Below, piece by piece: positions 1 to 6,325 of a DNA stretch of 12,329 nucleotides. This DNA comes from an uncultured Eubacteriales bacterium. Lineage in GTDB: Bacteria > Bacillota > Clostridia > Christensenellales > CAG-917. Within the stretch, counting starts at the first letter, position 1; each line of letters begins with the position of its first letter. The stretch is from positions 1 to 12,329 of the forward strand of contig USEV01000012.1 of NCBI GenBank assembly GCA_900553825.1, read 5' to 3'. Made by a program: the position numbers and the translations under genes. The notes below the pieces were generated by a model. The model ran no database searches and was not told where the DNA came from. It saw only the letters and a list, made by a program, of their open reading frames with translations.

Positions 1-52
1 CATACGATATTCCTCTACGTCTCGTGGGCTCGGAGATGTGTATAAGAGACAG
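1..52 (+). other. Illumina/Nextera adapter contamination
   Basis: This stretch is library adapter, not genome. Bases 34-52 are the Tn5 mosaic end AGATGTGTATAAGAGACAG, and 19-33 (GTCTCGTGGGCTCGG) complete the Nextera read-2 adapter. Bases 11-18 (TCCTCTAC) occupy the i7 index position and match, from memory, one of the standard Nextera indices. Bases 1-10 match the end of the P7 primer with one mismatch at base 8. Read through, it yields the spurious peptide [10 protein letters not shown] fused to LeuB. Genomic sequence starts at about base 53. Confidence 0.97.
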
Positions 53-938
53 CGAGGACACCGTGCGCGCCGCTCACGCCGCGGACGCCGTCCTCCTGGG
101 CGCAGTCGGCGGCGACAAGTGGGATGCCCTCCCCGTCCGTCCCGAATCCGCCCTGCTCGGCATAAGGAAGGAACTCGGGCTTTACGCCAACATCCGCCCC
201 GCAAAGCTCTTCCGCGCGCTGTCCTCCGCCTCGGCGCTGAAACCCGAAATCGTCGCGCGCGGCATCGACCTCGTGACCGTGAGGGAACTGACGGGCGGAA
301 TCTATTTCGGCGAGCGCGGCTTCCGCACGGGAGCGACGGGCAGAGAGGCTTTCGACACGGAGTGCTATTCCGAAATCGAAATCGAACGCGTGGCGAGAGT
401 GGCTTTCGAAATCGCCGAGAAACGCTCGCGCAGGCTGTGCCTCGTCGACAAGGCAAATGTGCTGACCTCGTCGCGGCTGTGGCGCAATGTCGTCGCAGAC
501 ATCGCCGAGGACTACCCCACCGTCGCGCTCTCGATGATGTATGTCGACAACGCCGCAATGCAGCTTGCTCTCAACCCCTCGCAATTCGATGTGGTGCTCA
601 CATCCAACCTCTTCGGCGACATCCTCTCCGACCTCACCGCCGCAATCATCGGCAGCATAGGCGTGATGCCCTCCGCATCGCTCGGCGCGACCACGGTGGG
701 AATGTACGAGGCAATCCACGGCTCCGCCCCCACCATAGCGGGACAGAACAAGGCAAACCCCGTGGGGACAATCCTCTCCGCCGCGATGATGCTCCGACAC
801 TCGTTCGACCTCGCAAGAGAGGCGTCGGCGGTTGAAGCCGCCGTGGAATCCGCCCTCGACGCCGGCAAAGGCACCGCCGACATAGGCGGCACTCTCTCCA
901 CCACGGAGATGACGGAGGAAATCCTCTCCCGCCTGTGA
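53..938 (+). CDS. leuB: 3-isopropylmalate dehydrogenase LeuB, 5'-truncated by adapter
   Basis: LeuB oxidatively decarboxylates 3-isopropylmalate to 2-oxoisocaproate with NAD+ in cytosolic leucine biosynthesis. The reading frame enters from the adapter at codon 54-56 and ends with TGA at 936-938, giving about 294 genomic residues. Visible motifs, in order, are [24 protein letters not shown], the catalytic Tyr in TECYSE, the catalytic Lys in [18 protein letters not shown], the metal-binding Asp residues of NLFGDILSD, and the NAD-binding [18 protein letters not shown]. This order and spacing is typical of LeuB rather than isocitrate dehydrogenase. Against a usual length of about 350-360 residues, roughly the first 60 are missing because of the adapter junction, not a biological deletion. 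The apparent GTG start at base 24 is adapter-derived and is not the real start. It is probably the last gene of a leucine operon, because a strong terminator follows and the next gene converges on it. Confidence 0.95.
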
Positions 939-978
939 GCGCGCCTGTGCGGGCAGCGAGCGCGCCAGTGCGCGCGAA
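937..978 (+). repeat. Two-copy 21-bp direct repeat at the leuB stop
   Basis: Units at 937-957 and 958-978 share GAGCGCGCC[T/A]GTGCG over their first 15 bases (14 of 15 identical). The first unit overlaps the last two bases of the leuB stop codon. The period is 21 bases, a multiple of three. It looks like a local duplication at the end of the gene. The bases from here to the terminator at 1069 show no gene or other recognisable signal. Confidence 0.6.
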
Positions 979-1068
979 GTACGCCTTTGAAAAGCAACGC
1001 GCCGCACCGCGGGAACGCAAAGGAATTCAGGTGAAACGAAACATTCCGACGCGATGTCCGACGCAATG

Positions 1069-1097
1069 AAAAGCCGCCCCGAAAGGCGGCTTTTTTT
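1069..1097. terminator. Bidirectional intrinsic terminator between leuB and the converging small ORF
   Basis: The GC stem GCCGCC (1073-1078) pairs with GGCGGC (1085-1090) around the loop CCGAAA. The stem is extended by AAAA (1069-1072) pairing with TTTT (1091-1094), and the T run reaches 1097. On the + strand it is a strong terminator for leuB. On the - strand the same hairpin is followed by TTTT and can terminate the pfp-rlmD-ybaK operon. Confidence 0.9.
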
Positions 1098-1098
1098 G

Positions 1099-1140
1099 TT
1101 TCATTCTGTCGGTTTCGTTCTGTCGGTTTTGTTCTGTCGG
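1099..1140. repeat. Three tandem copies of a 14-bp repeat beside the terminator
   Basis: Three perfectly phased 14-bp units lie at 1099-1112, 1113-1126 and 1127-1140. On the - strand they read CCGACAGAA[C/T][A/G]AAA, differing at only two positions. The array starts one base after the terminator T run and lies inside the open frame of the small - strand ORF. Three 14-base units make 42 bases, so the array as a whole keeps frame although a single unit would not. It suggests replication slippage. Confidence 0.85.
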
Positions 1141-1276
1141 CTTCCCGTCCGTTCATTCCCCGTCCAAACAGCTTGAAATATTTGCCGTTCCCTTTGACGA
1201 TGAGGTAGACCCCCACCACGAACGCGAAAATGAGATAAGCCGCGTCAAAGAGCAACTCCATTATGCCCTGTACCAT
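1099..1276 (-). pseudogene. Fragment of a small membrane protein, C-terminus lost
   Basis: An ATG at 1274-1276 follows a good ribosome site (AAGGAGA, about 4 bases of spacing). The frame opens MVQGIMELLFDAAYL and continues with a hydrophobic segment (about residues 9-27), then GNGKYFKLFG. This resembles, from memory, the N-terminus of an uncharacterised multi-pass membrane family of Clostridia, in which the KLFG motif is followed by further helices. Here the sequence after KLFG becomes polar (RGMNGREADR), is encoded partly by the 14-bp tandem repeat, and runs into the terminator hairpin. There is no stop before the hairpin: the frame stays open antisense into leuB down to base 512, which is very unlikely to be protein. 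The other two frames after KLFG do not restore membrane sequence. I read it as a decayed distal gene of the operon. A functional single-helix peptide cannot be excluded. The family assignment is uncertain. Confidence 0.45.
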
Positions 1277-1289
1277 AATCTCTCCTTCA

Positions 1290-1307
1290 CACGGGCGACA
1301 CCCCGTG
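1290..1307 (-). other. Hairpin just upstream of the small ORF's ribosome site
   Basis: CACGGG (1290-1295) and CCCGTG (1302-1307) form a perfect 6-bp stem with a 6-base loop, in the 46-base gap between the ybaK stop and the small ORF start. On the - strand transcript it ends a few bases before the AAGGAGA ribosome site. No T run follows, so it is not an intrinsic terminator. Confidence 0.4.
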
Positions 1308-1322
1308 ATTCACCGATTTCTT

Positions 1323-1811
1323 TCAGTTCTCCGCCTCGTCCGCGCGCCAGCCCTTGCAGACATCCACCCACTCCGCAAACTGCGAATAGCGTTCCAGCTC
1401 CGCGATGGTGAGTTCGATTGCGCTGTTACTGCTGCCGCAGGCGGGAAAGACGGTGTCGAAGCGTTTGAGCGATTCGTCGAGATAGGTGACGACGCCGGGG
1501 TTGACGGCAAACGGACAAACTCCGCCCACCGCGTGTCCGACAAGCTGCTCCGCTTCATCAGGCGAAAGCATCTTCGCCTTGGTGAAAAACTTCGCCTTGA
1601 ACCTGTGATTGTCGACTTTTGCGTCCCCCGCCGCCACGATGAGCACGGGGCGTCCGTCCACGGAAAAGGAAAGCGTCTTGGCAATCCTGCACGGCTCGCA
1701 CCCGAGCGCCTGTGCCGCAAGCTCGACCGTCGCGCTCGACACATCGAACTCCAGCACCCTGTCTTCCATGCAGAACTTCGCAAAATACTCCTTCACCTTC
1801 CGAATTGCCAT
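1323..1811 (-). CDS. YbaK/EbsC-family aminoacyl-tRNA deacylase
   Basis: A 162-residue cytosolic protein of the YbaK/ProX/EbsC fold, whose characterised members hydrolyse mischarged tRNA such as Cys-tRNA(Pro) in trans. Supporting features are the IAKTLSF segment with Lys45 at the position of the essential YbaK lysine, the central VGHAVGGVCPFAV loop (residues 91-103), and FPACGSSNSAIEL (122-134). The length matches the single-domain family. The start at 1811 is chosen because AGGAG lies about 7 bases upstream; the open frame continues to 2042 but has no comparable site, and Met codon 1838 would place that ribosome site inside the gene. It lies 68 bases downstream of rlmD on the same strand, probably in the operon headed by pfp. 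The exact tRNA substrate cannot be read from the sequence, so no gene symbol is given. Confidence 0.88.
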   Translation of the reverse strand: MAIRKVKEYFAKFCMEDRVLEFDVSSATVELAAQALGCEPCRIAKTLSFSVDGRPVLIVAAGDAKVDNHRFKAKFFTKAKMLSPDEAEQLVGHAVGGVCPFAVNPGVVTYLDESLKRFDTVFPACGSSNSAIELTIAELERYSQFAEWVDVCKGWRADEAEN

Positions 1812-1879
1812 AAGTTTCTCCTGTTTCGGCTTTGACATCGCCCCGCACCGAAAAGCCGTCACCGACGCGGGGGAAGCCG

Positions 1880-3280
1880 TCATTTGTTCCGGGAATCCGT
1901 GTCCCCGCCGTCTTTTTCGAGCGTCACGACGGTTTCCGTGTGCAAAGTCTGCGGGAACATATCGAACGCCCGCAACGAGGCGACACGGTAGCCGCGGTCG
2001 AGCAAAAAGCGCAAGTCGCGCGCCAGCGTCGCGGGGTTGCACGAGATGTAGACGACGCGGCGAAAGCCCGCGTCGGCAGCCGCCTGCAAAACCCTCTCGT
2101 CACAGCCCTTGCGCGGGGGGTCGAGCACCAGGGCGCGGCGGTAACCGTCAGCGGGAAGCGACGACATGAAGTCCGCCGCGTCGGCGCAGGTCGGAGTGAC
2201 CCTGTCGCCGAAGCCCAGCCTGCCCATGAGGCGTTTTGCATCCTGCACCGCCTCGGGCACGATTTCGGCACAGACTATGCGCGCCTCGGGAAGCCGCGAC
2301 GCGAGCTCCGCCGTGAGAAGTCCCACGCCCGAGTAAAGCTCCACGACATCGCCGTCAAACCCGTCAAGGGCGCGCGCCGCCTCGTCGTAGACCGCGTCAC
2401 GCACCTCGTCGTTGACCTGCAAAAAGCTGAGCGGCGACACCACGGCGGAGAATTTGCCGAGGTTCTGCGCTCTCTCCCTGCCTCTGACGAGGCGGACGGT
2501 ATCGCCGAGAATCACATTCGTCTTTGCGGTGTTGGGGGAAATGTATAGGGCGTAGTCGCCGAAGGCGTCGTCCAGCTTGCGGGCGAGGTTGTCGATGTGC
2601 GGCACGCCCTCGCCGTTGACGACGAGAGTGGCGGAAAGCATGGTGACATACCGCGCGACGAGGTGACGCAAGAGCCCCTTGCCCGTCTTTTCGTCATAGA
2701 CGGTGACGCCGTTTTCGTTCGCCCATTCGGTGACGGCGGCGATGAGCCGCGCCGCCCACTCTCCGTGGAGGGGACAGTCCTTCAGGGGGACTACGGTGTG
2801 CGAGCGTTTTTCATAGAAGCCGAGCACGACTTTTCCGCCCCTGCCCGCCCTGCCGAACGGCAGGGAAAGCTTGTTGCGCCACGCCCAGCCCGCGCCCGCG
2901 AACACCTCGGGCACGGCTATGTCGATGCCCGCGATTTTGCGCAGGGTGCGCATGAGGGAAAGCCGCTTGACCTCCTCCTGCATGGGGCGGTCGAGGTGCT
3001 GCAAATCGCAGCCGCCGCAACGCCCGAAATAACGGCAACGGGGTTTTACCCTGTCTTTTGATGCGGATAAAACCTCGATAAGTTCACCGAAGGCGTAATC
3101 CTTCTTGGCGTGGGCAATCTGCACTTTCACCCTCTCGCCCACGATTGCGAAAGGCACGAAAACGGGATAGGCACCGTCTTTGACGATGCCTTCTCCGTTC
3201 ATTCCGAAGTCGCAGACGACTCCTTCGATTTCCTCTCCCGTCCTCAACCTGCGGCGAGGGGGTTGCTCATTTTTGGGCAT
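1880..3280 (-). CDS. rlmD: 23S rRNA (uracil-5-)-methyltransferase, RlmD/RumA family with Fe-S cluster
   Basis: A 466-residue SAM-dependent RNA m5U methyltransferase. The N-terminal TRAM RNA-binding domain spans about residues 14-73. Cys82, Cys88, Cys91 (CX5CX2C in CRYFGRCGGC) and Cys169 match the four [4Fe-4S] ligands of RumA/RlmD. The catalytic domain holds SFLQVN (285-290), the SAM motif VELYSGVG (313-320), DPPRKGC (387-393), the nucleophile Cys414 in ISCNP, and the general base Glu449 in HTET. The product is probably m5U at 23S position 1939 (E. coli numbering). In Gram-positives a single RlmCD can modify both 747 and 1939, so site specificity is not certain. The ATG at 3280 is preferred: a TTG at 3301 would extend the frame by 7 residues but is deeper inside pfp. 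The start overlaps the pfp end by 14 bases, which suggests translational coupling, since the ribosome site is weak. Confidence 0.93.
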   Translation of the reverse strand: MPKNEQPPRRRLRTGEEIEGVVCDFGMNGEGIVKDGAYPVFVPFAIVGERVKVQIAHAKKDYAFGELIEVLSASKDRVKPRCRYFGRCGGCDLQHLDRPMQEEVKRLSLMRTLRKIAGIDIAVPEVFAGAGWAWRNKLSLPFGRAGRGGKVVLGFYEKRSHTVVPLKDCPLHGEWAARLIAAVTEWANENGVTVYDEKTGKGLLRHLVARYVTMLSATLVVNGEGVPHIDNLARKLDDAFGDYALYISPNTAKTNVILGDTVRLVRGRERAQNLGKFSAVVSPLSFLQVNDEVRDAVYDEAARALDGFDGDVVELYSGVGLLTAELASRLPEARIVCAEIVPEAVQDAKRLMGRLGFGDRVTPTCADAADFMSSLPADGYRRALVLDPPRKGCDERVLQAAADAGFRRVVYISCNPATLARDLRFLLDRGYRVASLRAFDMFPQTLHTETVVTLEKDGGDTDSRNK

Positions 3281-4511
3281 AGATTTTCTTGAGCTTCGCA
3301 AAGCGGGGCAAACCGTCCTCGTGAGGGATTGTCACCTCGCCCTGTATGAGCGGCAATGCGTATTTGACGAATTCGTCCGAGATGCCCGTGCCGTTTTCGG
3401 TTATCCATTCGAGGGGCACGGTCCTTTCCGCATTGGCGGACACTTCGAGGTGTACAAGCGAAGGTGTGCACACATATTCGTCCTTGGTGTAATCGCGGTT
3501 GAAGACGACCATCTTGTCCGTCTCGCCGGCGACTGCCGCGCGGACGGCTTCCACGCCCGCCTGGAACGCCTCGTCGACATCGACCTGGGACGCGAGGTGC
3601 GCGCCGCAACGCTGCATGAGGCTGAGCTCTATGGGACGCACCTTGACATTGAGCCTGTTTTTGATGACTTCTCCGAGCATACCCGCAAGCCCGCCGAGCG
3701 CGGCATGACCGAAGTGGTCGGTGGACACGGGACGGAAGTCGCCGACATACATGCCGCCTGCCGTCTTGAGCCCTTCCGCCACGACGACGATGCACTTGCC
3801 GTCGTTCCTTTCGCACACGGCGGAGACATCGGAGGCGAACTTGTCGAGGTCGAACGGTATCTCGGGGAGATAGATGAGGTCGGCGCCGAGCCCTTTGCGG
3901 GAGGCGAGCGCCGCGGACGCGGCGAGCCAGCCTGCGTTTCTGCCCATGACCTCGATGATGCACACGAGCCCGAAGTTGTAGACCTTTGCGTCGAGGTTGC
4001 ACTCCATGATGGTGGTGGAGATGTATTTCGCCGCGCTGCCGTAGCCCGGGCAATGGTCGGTGCCGAAGAGGTCGTTGTCAATGGTCTTGGGCACGCCGAT
4101 GACATTGCAGTCGTAGCCCTCCCTCTGCATGAACTTGCTGATCTTGTTGCAGGTGTCCATGCTGTCGTTGCCGCCGTTGTAGAAGAAAAAGCGGATGTCG
4201 TACTTCTTGAAGACCTCGAGGAGCCTCTCGTAGTCGGTGGGATCCTCGTCGTAATTCTTGAGCTTGTATCTGGAAGAGCCGAGCGCGGACGACGGAGTAT
4301 GCTTCAGAAGCTCCAGCTCATACATATCTTCCTTGCCGATGTCGTAGAACTTCTCCTGCAAAACGCCGACGATGCCGTGCTCCGCGCCGTACACCGCGGT
4401 GATGTTCTCCTGCTTCAGCGCCTCGATGAAAACGCCCGCCGCGCTGCTGTTGATGACGGAGGTCGGACCCCCGCTCTGGCAAAACATACACGCCCCTTTC
4501 AAATTTCTCAT
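3267..4511 (-). CDS. pfp: Pyrophosphate-dependent 6-phosphofructokinase
   Basis: A 414-residue phosphofructokinase that interconverts fructose 6-phosphate and fructose 1,6-bisphosphate in glycolysis. The donor is predicted to be PPi: the motif is GGNDS with Asp116 where ATP enzymes have Gly (Gly104 in E. coli PfkA), and PKTIDND with Lys142 where ATP enzymes have Gly124. The Asp/Lys pair is the recognised signature of PPi-linked enzymes, and such enzymes are usually reversible. The catalytic Asp145 of TIDND and the substrate motif MGRNAGW (189-195) are intact. The start ATG has AAGGAG with 5 bases of spacing, and its own promoter lies at 4556-4584. It heads the operon with rlmD and the ybaK-family gene. 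A second, ATP-type enzyme is encoded at 5251-6240. Kinetics cannot be read from sequence. Confidence 0.93.
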   Translation of the reverse strand: MRNLKGACMFCQSGGPTSVINSSAAGVFIEALKQENITAVYGAEHGIVGVLQEKFYDIGKEDMYELELLKHTPSSALGSSRYKLKNYDEDPTDYERLLEVFKKYDIRFFFYNGGNDSMDTCNKISKFMQREGYDCNVIGVPKTIDNDLFGTDHCPGYGSAAKYISTTIMECNLDAKVYNFGLVCIIEVMGRNAGWLAASAALASRKGLGADLIYLPEIPFDLDKFASDVSAVCERNDGKCIVVVAEGLKTAGGMYVGDFRPVSTDHFGHAALGGLAGMLGEVIKNRLNVKVRPIELSLMQRCGAHLASQVDVDEAFQAGVEAVRAAVAGETDKMVVFNRDYTKDEYVCTPSLVHLEVSANAERTVPLEWITENGTGISDEFVKYALPLIQGEVTIPHEDGLPRFAKLKKIYAQK

Positions 4512-4555
4512 AACTTCTCCTTAAAAACTAATGCCCCCTTGCAGGGCTTAAATAT

Positions 4556-4584
4556 ATAATACAATTTTTTTCGGGTGTTGGCAA
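4556..4584 (-). promoter_or_regulatory. Sigma-A-type promoter for the pfp operon
   Basis: On the - strand, TTGCCA (4584-4579) is followed after exactly 17 bases by TATTAT (4561-4556), within a very AT-rich stretch unlike the surrounding GC-rich DNA. Transcription would begin near 4549, giving a leader of about 38 bases before the pfp ATG. The leader holds a short GCCC/GGGC hairpin. Confidence 0.75.
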
Positions 4585-4593
4585 TCAAAAACT

Positions 4594-4621
4594 GCAACCC
4601 TTAAGCCGCGCTTACGGTTGC
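4594..4621. promoter_or_regulatory. Inverted repeat between divergent pfp and luxS promoters (candidate operator)
   Basis: The left arm GCAACC (4594-4599) and TAAGC (4602-4606) mirror GCTTA (4610-4614) and GGTTGC (4616-4621) around CGC. The arms are offset by one base between the two blocks (CT versus C). The right arm overlaps the proposed luxS -35 box, and the whole element sits just upstream of the pfp -35. That suits a protein-binding site able to repress luxS and influence pfp. The binding factor is unknown, and function is inferred from position only. Confidence 0.45.
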
Positions 4622-4646
4622 GTCGGGGCGTAAAGCGTGGTAGAAT
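4618..4646 (+). promoter_or_regulatory. Sigma-A-type promoter for luxS
   Basis: TTGCGT (4618-4623), a 17-base spacer, then TAGAAT (4641-4646), preceded by TGG that fits an extended -10. Transcription would start near 4653, leaving a very short leader of about 10 bases that is almost entirely the ribosome site. The boxes are good, but the short leader lowers confidence. Confidence 0.6.
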
Positions 4647-4662
4647 CCGATTGAGGAAAGAT

Positions 4663-5130
4663 ATGGAAAAGATAGCCAGCTTCAGAGTCAACCATCTCGA
4701 ACTTCTGCCGGGGCTTTACCTTTCGCGTCGGGACGCGCGCGACGGCGTGACGGTCACGACATTCGACCTGCGCTTCACCGCCCCGAACCGCGAGCCCGCG
4801 GCGGACATCGCCGCCCTGCACACCGTGGAGCACCTGTTTGCGACATACCTGCGCAACTCCGAATACGCCGACGACATAGTGTACTTCGGTCCCATGGGCT
4901 GCCGCACGGGCTGTTACCTCGTGGTGTTCGGCGAAAAGACGCCCGAGGACATCCTGCCCGCGGTCGTGGGAGCGTGCGACTTCACTCTCGCATTCGAGGG
5001 CGAAATCCCGGGAGCAAAGCCCGCCGAGTGCGGGAATTTCAGGGAACACAACCTCGATATGGCGAAATACTATGTCGCAAGATACCGCGACGAACTTCTG
5101 AAAAACAGGCGTTTCGTCTATCCCGAATAG
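4663..5130 (+). CDS. luxS: S-ribosylhomocysteine lyase LuxS
   Basis: LuxS cleaves S-ribosylhomocysteine to homocysteine and DPD, the precursor of autoinducer AI-2, in the activated methyl cycle. The protein is 155 residues, the usual family length. Metal ligands His53 and His57 lie in HTVEH and the third ligand Cys123 in AECGNFREHN. Catalytic Cys80 is in GPMGCRTG, and Arg37 in RFTAPN matches the substrate-positioning arginine. A second cysteine, Cys84, replaces the Phe commonly found in the GFY position. The ATG at 4663 is chosen over the upstream open frame (from 4618) because GAGGAAAG lies just before it and the family N-terminus starts there. It is monocistronic, divergent from pfp and convergent with pfkA. 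Its usual upstream partner, the nucleosidase Pfs/MtnN, is not in the window, so whether it acts mainly in detoxification or signalling is unknown. Confidence 0.97.
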   Translation: MEKIASFRVNHLELLPGLYLSRRDARDGVTVTTFDLRFTAPNREPAADIAALHTVEHLFATYLRNSEYADDIVYFGPMGCRTGCYLVVFGEKTPEDILPAVVGACDFTLAFEGEIPGAKPAECGNFREHNLDMAKYYVARYRDELLKNRRFVYPE

Positions 5131-5209
5131 CGCGCCGATCTCACGCCGCACGCGGCGGGAGCGGAACATCGCCTCTTCGGGAAAAGCCCCACAGGGGTCA
5201 AAAGCCCGC

Positions 5210-5244
5210 AAAAAAACCTCCCGTTTCCGGGAGGTTTTCGTTTT
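5210..5244. terminator. Bidirectional intrinsic terminator between luxS and pfkA
   Basis: CCTCCCG (5217-5223) pairs with CGGGAGG (5228-5234) around a TTTC loop, extended by AAAA/TTTT pairing. The - strand T run is seven bases (A run 5210-5216), strongly ending pfkA. The + strand side reads TTTTCGTTTT and can end luxS. It lies between the convergent stops at 5130 and 5251. The remaining bases from 5131 hold only a small CCCC-ACA-GGGG hairpin. Confidence 0.9.
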
Positions 5245-5250
5245 GTGATG

Positions 5251-6240
5251 TCATTTGCTGATGGTGGTCGCGAGCTCGAACAGACGGGAGTCAAACACCT
5301 TTTTGCAGTTCAGGGCTTCGATGACATTCATGTCGATGGTGTCGCTGCCCTTGACGCCGACGACCCTGCCGCTCTGGCCGCATTCGATGAGGTCCACCGC
5401 GCGTGCCGCGAGCCTGGTTGCGAGGACGCGGTCGAACATGGAAGGAATGCCGCCGCGCTGGAGATAGCTGAGCGCGACATGGTTGACCGTCCTGCCGGTG
5501 GACGCCTTGACCTTTTCGCGCAGCTCGTCGCGCAGGTCGTTCCTGCCCTCCGCCAGCACGATGATGGTGGAGGTCTTGCCCTTGTCAAAGCCCTTCTTCA
5601 CGCTCGCCGCAATCGCGTCGACATCGGTGGGAGCTTCGGGAAGGATGACATATTCCGCGCCGCCTGCGACAGCCGTCTTGAGTGCGATGTCGCCGCAGTG
5701 CCTGCCCATGACTTCCAGAATCATTATTCTGTCATGAGAGGTGATGGTGTCGCGCAGTTTGAGCATGGAATCCAGCACGGTGTTGCACGCGGTGTCGAAG
5801 CCGATGGTGTAATCGGTGTAACCCATGTCGTTGTCGATGGTGCCGGGGATGCCGATGACATTGATGTCCGTGTGCTGATGGATGTCGGACACGCCGCGGA
5901 AGGAGCCGTCACCGCCGATGACGATGAGGTTGCTGATGCCGCGCTTCAAAAGGTTTTCCGCCGCAGCTTTGACGACTTCGGGCTTCTTGAAATCGTCGGA
6001 CCTGCCGGTGCGGAGAATCGTGCCGCCGGAATTGACGCAGTTGGAGACGCTGCTGTAAGGCATCTCGATGATGTCGTCCTCCATGAGCCCGACATAGCCG
6101 CGGCGCACGCCGTAGACCTCGTAGCCCTTGTTGAGCCCGTAACGCACGGCAGTCCTGATGCAGGCGTTCATGCCGGAAGAATCGCCGCCGCTGGTGAGGA
6201 TTGCAAGTTTCTTGGATTGTTTGGTTGCAGCCTTTGCCAT
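5251..6240 (-). CDS. pfkA: ATP-dependent 6-phosphofructokinase PfkA
   Basis: PfkA phosphorylates fructose 6-phosphate to the 1,6-bisphosphate, the committed step of glycolysis. The 329-residue length is typical of the bacterial homotetrameric enzyme. The donor-specificity positions are of the ATP type: GGDGS with Gly112 and PGTIDND with Gly133. The N-terminal loop LTSGGDSSGMN (15-25), catalytic Asp136 and MGRHCGD (178-184) are present. A short basic N-terminal extension (MAKAATKQSKK) precedes the fold. The start is supported by GGAGGTG four bases before the ATG. It follows dnaE on the same strand, a known Gram-positive arrangement, but a 209-base gap with its own promoter separates them, so it can be expressed independently. 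The neighbouring PPi-type enzyme at 3267-4511 has the opposite residues at both diagnostic positions. Confidence 0.96.
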   Translation of the reverse strand: MAKAATKQSKKLAILTSGGDSSGMNACIRTAVRYGLNKGYEVYGVRRGYVGLMEDDIIEMPYSSVSNCVNSGGTILRTGRSDDFKKPEVVKAAAENLLKRGISNLIVIGGDGSFRGVSDIHQHTDINVIGIPGTIDNDMGYTDYTIGFDTACNTVLDSMLKLRDTITSHDRIMILEVMGRHCGDIALKTAVAGGAEYVILPEAPTDVDAIAASVKKGFDKGKTSTIIVLAEGRNDLRDELREKVKASTGRTVNHVALSYLQRGGIPSMFDRVLATRLAARAVDLIECGQSGRVVGVKGSDTIDMNVIEALNCKKVFDSRLFELATTISK

Positions 6241-6304
6241 TATACACCTCCGAGGTTGACCCCGAAAAACTTAATCCGTGGTATCTGCGCCCGAACGGAA
6301 GACC

Positions 6305-6316
6305 GTGCGCGCGCAC
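6305..6316. promoter_or_regulatory. 12-bp perfect palindrome at the predicted pfkA transcription start
   Basis: GTGCGCGCGCAC is a perfect palindrome placed immediately downstream of the pfkA -10 box, at about +3 to +14 of the predicted transcript. The position would suit an operator. However, alternating GC runs arise readily in GC-rich DNA and the arms do not extend further. Confidence 0.3.
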
Positions 6317-6325
6317 ATCGCGTTA

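Noticed and set aside
15..1007. 330-residue - strand frame opposite leuB ending in [11 protein letters not shown]
   Set aside because: It is antisense to leuB, and its tail is the translated adapter, a known contamination signature.
512..1098. Continuation of the small membrane ORF to a 254-residue protein
   Set aside because: Beyond base 1098 it passes through a strong terminator and then runs antisense to conserved leuB coding sequence, so it is not plausibly translated.
3180..4559. 459-residue + strand frame antisense to pfp
   Set aside because: It is opposite a complete PPi-phosphofructokinase and across its promoter, with antisense-type composition.
5187..5197. CCCC-ACA-GGGG hairpin after luxS
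   Set aside because: The stem is only four pairs and no useful T run follows on the + strand; the stronger hairpin at 5210-5244 explains termination.
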